Assembly: GCA_018382295.1 (NCBI GenBank)
Contig: JAGZQF010000016.1
Coordinates: forward strand, 1 to 33,879
Length of the DNA stretch: 33,879 bases
Source of the DNA: Collinsella sp.
Lineage (GTDB): Bacteria > Actinomycetota > Coriobacteriia > Coriobacteriales > Coriobacteriaceae
Direction of reading: 5' to 3'
A model generated the notes under the pieces. It worked only from the letters and a program-made list of their open reading frames with translations. It was not told where the DNA came from and did no database searches. The translations under genes were made by a program, and so were the position numbers. Of this stretch, positions 32,231-33,879 are shown in pieces. Position 1 is the stretch's first letter. Every line of letters begins with the position of its first letter.

Positions 32231-32259
32231 TGTGACAAAGGGGCTGTCCCTTTGCCACA
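32231..32259. repeat. Palindrome just after the ABC transporter gene
   Basis: TGTG-A-CAAAGGG, a GCTGT loop, then CCCTTTG-C-CACA form an interrupted 11-bp stem. An overlapping alternative pairs GGGGCTG with CAGCCCC downstream (about 32240-32277). This short palindrome resembles dispersed intergenic units found in gut actinobacteria and may also act as terminator. Repetition elsewhere cannot be tested here. Confidence 0.5.
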
Positions 32260-32288
32260 TGGGGGAAGGGGCAGCCCCCCTCCTGCGC

Positions 32289-33422
32289 CTAGCTCGTTTT
32301 ACCCATCAACGTGATACGGATGCTTGGATGGGTGTACTCGTCAAACTCGTCCTCGGGATCCGTGTCAAACGAGTAATACGCTTTGACGGGGTCGTCGCTC
32401 GTCCTGATGGAGATTCTCTCGTAGAGCGAACCGTTCAAGAAAGCCTGCCTAAACTCTTCGGGGAGCTTTTGCGGTGCTAGGAGCTCGGGGCTCACGGTCT
32501 TGACGTCTGCGGTTTGGACGACAGAGGAAAGCTCGTCAAAGTCGAGCTCGATGCGGGCGAGGTTGTCCTCAAGGCTCGCATCGGGGTCGATTTCTGCTAC
32601 GTAACTCACTTCCTTGAGCGTTCCCTTGTTGTCGAAATCCAGGTACGTATAGGTCTTCTGGGTATCGGAGTCGCCGTCGTGCAAGTAGCCGCGGACGTGA
32701 TAGCCGTAATCTTGATATCGCTCGTAAGGGTCATCGGCAGACACGTACTCGCATGCGGGCTCTAACGTCTTGCGGGCGATGGCGATCTGCTCGGCCGCGG
32801 CCGCGGCGTTCTCCTGCATCTCGGTGTTTCCCTGCGCCAGCTGCGGGATATAGGCACCGCATACGATTGCGAGGGGTAGCGCCACAAGCGCGATGATCCA
32901 CTTTTTTGCACGGGGGATAGGCAAGCCGCAGGCCTCCGCCATGGCCTTTGCGTTAGCGAAGCTCTCGGTAAGCACGTCTGCTGCGGTGGCAACGGCGCCT
33001 ACGGCAGCGGCGACTTCTGCCGCGCTGCCCAGATTGCGTGCGGTCTCGTTGTCGCTGTTCTTGAGTAAGCGCGCGGCGGCCTGCGTACCGACAACGCCTG
33101 CGATTTGTGCCGAGCGGTCTTTCTCGGTCTGCTCGACGACGAGTCGGCGCTGCATTTTCTTCCACTGCTTGCCGCGCATACCAAAGCGTGGCGCGAGCGT
33201 GCAGTAGCAGAATATGACGAGCTCGATGGCGGTGAGCACCAGGGCGGTCATCATACCCGTCTCTTGGAAGCCTTCGTGATGAAAGACGATGTCGTCAATC
33301 ATTTCGAAGGGAATGATCAAAAATGGCAGCACGAATGCCATGGCAAGCGCCGCACCGGCAATCTTGGGGTAGATGCAGTATCGCCGGATGCGCTTGCGTT
33401 CTTGTTCGGAAAGTGTAGCCAT
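32289..33422 (-). CDS. Three-helix membrane protein with C-terminal extracellular domain, unknown function
   Basis: The 377-residue product starts at ATG 33422, six bases after AAGGA. The longer open frame to 33761 has no signal for an earlier start. Helices lie at about 20-45 and 55-78 (MMTALVLTAIELVIFCYCTLA), with a cytoplasmic alanine-rich helical loop (RLLKNSDNETARNLGSAAEV) and a third helix (WIIALVALPLAIVCGAYI). An acidic soluble domain (about 210-377) with tyrosine and aspartate-rich segments follows. I do not recognise the family. A remnant of a paralogue lies upstream. Confidence 0.7.
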   Translation of the reverse strand: MATLSEQERKRIRRYCIYPKIAGAALAMAFVLPFLIIPFEMIDDIVFHHEGFQETGMMTALVLTAIELVIFCYCTLAPRFGMRGKQWKKMQRRLVVEQTEKDRSAQIAGVVGTQAAARLLKNSDNETARNLGSAAEVAAAVGAVATAADVLTESFANAKAMAEACGLPIPRAKKWIIALVALPLAIVCGAYIPQLAQGNTEMQENAAAAAEQIAIARKTLEPACEYVSADDPYERYQDYGYHVRGYLHDGDSDTQKTYTYLDFDNKGTLKEVSYVAEIDPDASLEDNLARIELDFDELSSVVQTADVKTVSPELLAPQKLPEEFRQAFLNGSLYERISIRTSDDPVKAYYSFDTDPEDEFDEYTHPSIRITLMGKTS

Positions 33423-33478
33423 TGCCGGTCCTTGGTGTCGTGGCGGTCGTTGCGGCGCGCGGGGCGCGTCAGTCTGGG

Positions 33479-33634
33479 CTAGCGTTGGATAAGAGCATAG
33501 AGCAAGATACTCACCGCAATGAGCAGAAGGCCGATGTCCCCAGCCAAGATGAGCGCGAGCAAGGATATCTGCGACGTGGTCACGGCGTTTTTGAGCGGCA
33601 ACTGGAGCGTAGGCCTGCTCTGCAGCTCCTTCAC
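33479..33634 (-). CDS. Possible 51-residue single-helix membrane protein
   Basis: A GTG at 33634 with AGGG six bases before opens a frame of 51 codons: VKELQSRPTLQLPLKNAVTT, then ISLLALILAGDIGLLLIAVS and ILLYALIQR. The hydrophobic segment is long enough to cross the membrane. It lies 57 bases upstream of the 377-residue gene on the same strand. It may be a real small gene or the last helix of the decayed paralogue that starts near 33710. Confidence 0.4.
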   Translation of the reverse strand: MKELQSRPTLQLPLKNAVTTSQISLLALILAGDIGLLLIAVSILLYALIQR

Positions 33635-33712
33635 TGTTTACCCTGCATCCCAAGTGCGGCGCAAGTGAGCAATAGCAAAACTTTGTCACGCGTAAAAGCA
33701 AGGAAGTCGCAA
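33615..33712 (-). pseudogene. Fragment of a paralogue of the 377-residue membrane protein
   Basis: The frame TKFCYCSLAPHLG (about 33690-33650) matches IFCYCTLAPRFG of the intact gene. It is followed, one frame over, by GMQGKQ then TGA, where the intact protein has GMRGKQW; a TGG-to-TGA change and a frameshift explain this. It is a leftover of a tandem duplicate. Confidence 0.45.
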
Positions 33713-33787
33713 GGTCTGGGGCGGGGATGCTGGTATACGCCTCGGATACAATCGAAGCCATGCTAGAAAGAGGCTTCGATGATTAAA

Positions 33788-33804
33788 AAAGGCTCTGTTA
33801 GACC
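33788..33804 (-). terminator. Terminator of the gene leaving the right edge
   Basis: On the minus strand GGTCT and AGAGCC (one bulge) form a small stem directly followed by TTTTTT. It lies about 25 bases after the stop at 33829. Confidence 0.45.
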
Positions 33805-33828
33805 AGGATTGACATGCCGACCTGCCGG

Positions 33829-33879
33829 CTAACTCGCCGTCTCCCCGTCGGGCGCCGGCGTCCTGACCCTCATCTCGAA
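33829..33879 (-). CDS. C-terminus of an unidentified protein (runs off the right edge)
   Basis: Entering from the right edge, 16 codons read FEMRVRTPAPDGETAS and stop at 33829. The frame is short, but a terminator-like structure follows at the right distance. No family can be named. Confidence 0.35.
   Translation of the reverse strand, partial: FEMRVRTPAPDGETAS

Overview
The window looks like a chromosomal segment of a Coriobacteriia gut actinobacterium, most likely Collinsella or a close relative. This is judged from the high-GC coding sequence, Actinobacteria-style Shine-Dalgarno starts, a parE-parC pair of the second type II topoisomerase, surface proteins with LPxTG and LAxTG sorting signals, and archaeal-type ATPase genes. 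The species is an inference; nothing here is a taxonomic marker gene.

Layout. 1-5.2 kb is an accessory and decay zone. It holds the first 31 codons of an ABC transporter ATPase leaving the left edge, a tetR regulator cut after about 14 codons, a ToxN/AbiQ-like toxin with a strongly structured leader, a frameshifted yjdF, a PH-domain membrane protein behind an arsR stub, and C-terminal fragments of a DUF4143 ATPase and a macrodomain-linked-type sirtuin. An LPxTG surface protein closes the zone. 5.4-6.1 kb holds an Isf-like flavoprotein. 6.1-12.8 kb is a minus-strand block reading ATPase-nuclease, parE, parC and the remnant of another ATPase. A LexA-type box and promoter precede parE, and an elaborate repeat operator precedes the ATPase. 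12.8-13.7 kb is an XRE regulator with a membrane partner.

13.8-20.8 kb is a minus-strand surface block: a zinc-ribbon/DUF6273 membrane protein interrupted by a G10 tract, a 1455-residue Tat-exported LAGTG protein, and a LuxR regulator. 21.4-22.9 kb is a shortened PadR/DUF1700/DUF4097/PspC envelope cassette. 23.0-24.8 kb holds an unknown helical protein and three remnants: a second copy of the 6.1-kb ATPase remnant, a topoisomerase tail and an arginase-family fragment. 24.8-28.8 kb is a two-component system divergent from a CXXC-peptide/polyferredoxin/TlpA redox operon; the polyferredoxin has an in-frame amber codon. 28.9-32.2 kb is a MacB-like ABC ATPase-permease fusion. The right end holds a membrane protein, a remnant of its paralogue and the C-terminus of a gene leaving the window.

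Three points stand out. First, the ATPases (one intact, two or three broken) each lie beside their own distinct set of inverted or phased repeats, and a topoisomerase-tail/ATPase arrangement occurs twice. Second, a candidate type III toxin-RNA antitoxin module sits where a tetR gene has been cut. Third, several otherwise intact genes are switched off by a single change (G-tract frameshift, amber codon, one-base indel), which could mean phase variation, recent decay or sequencing error.
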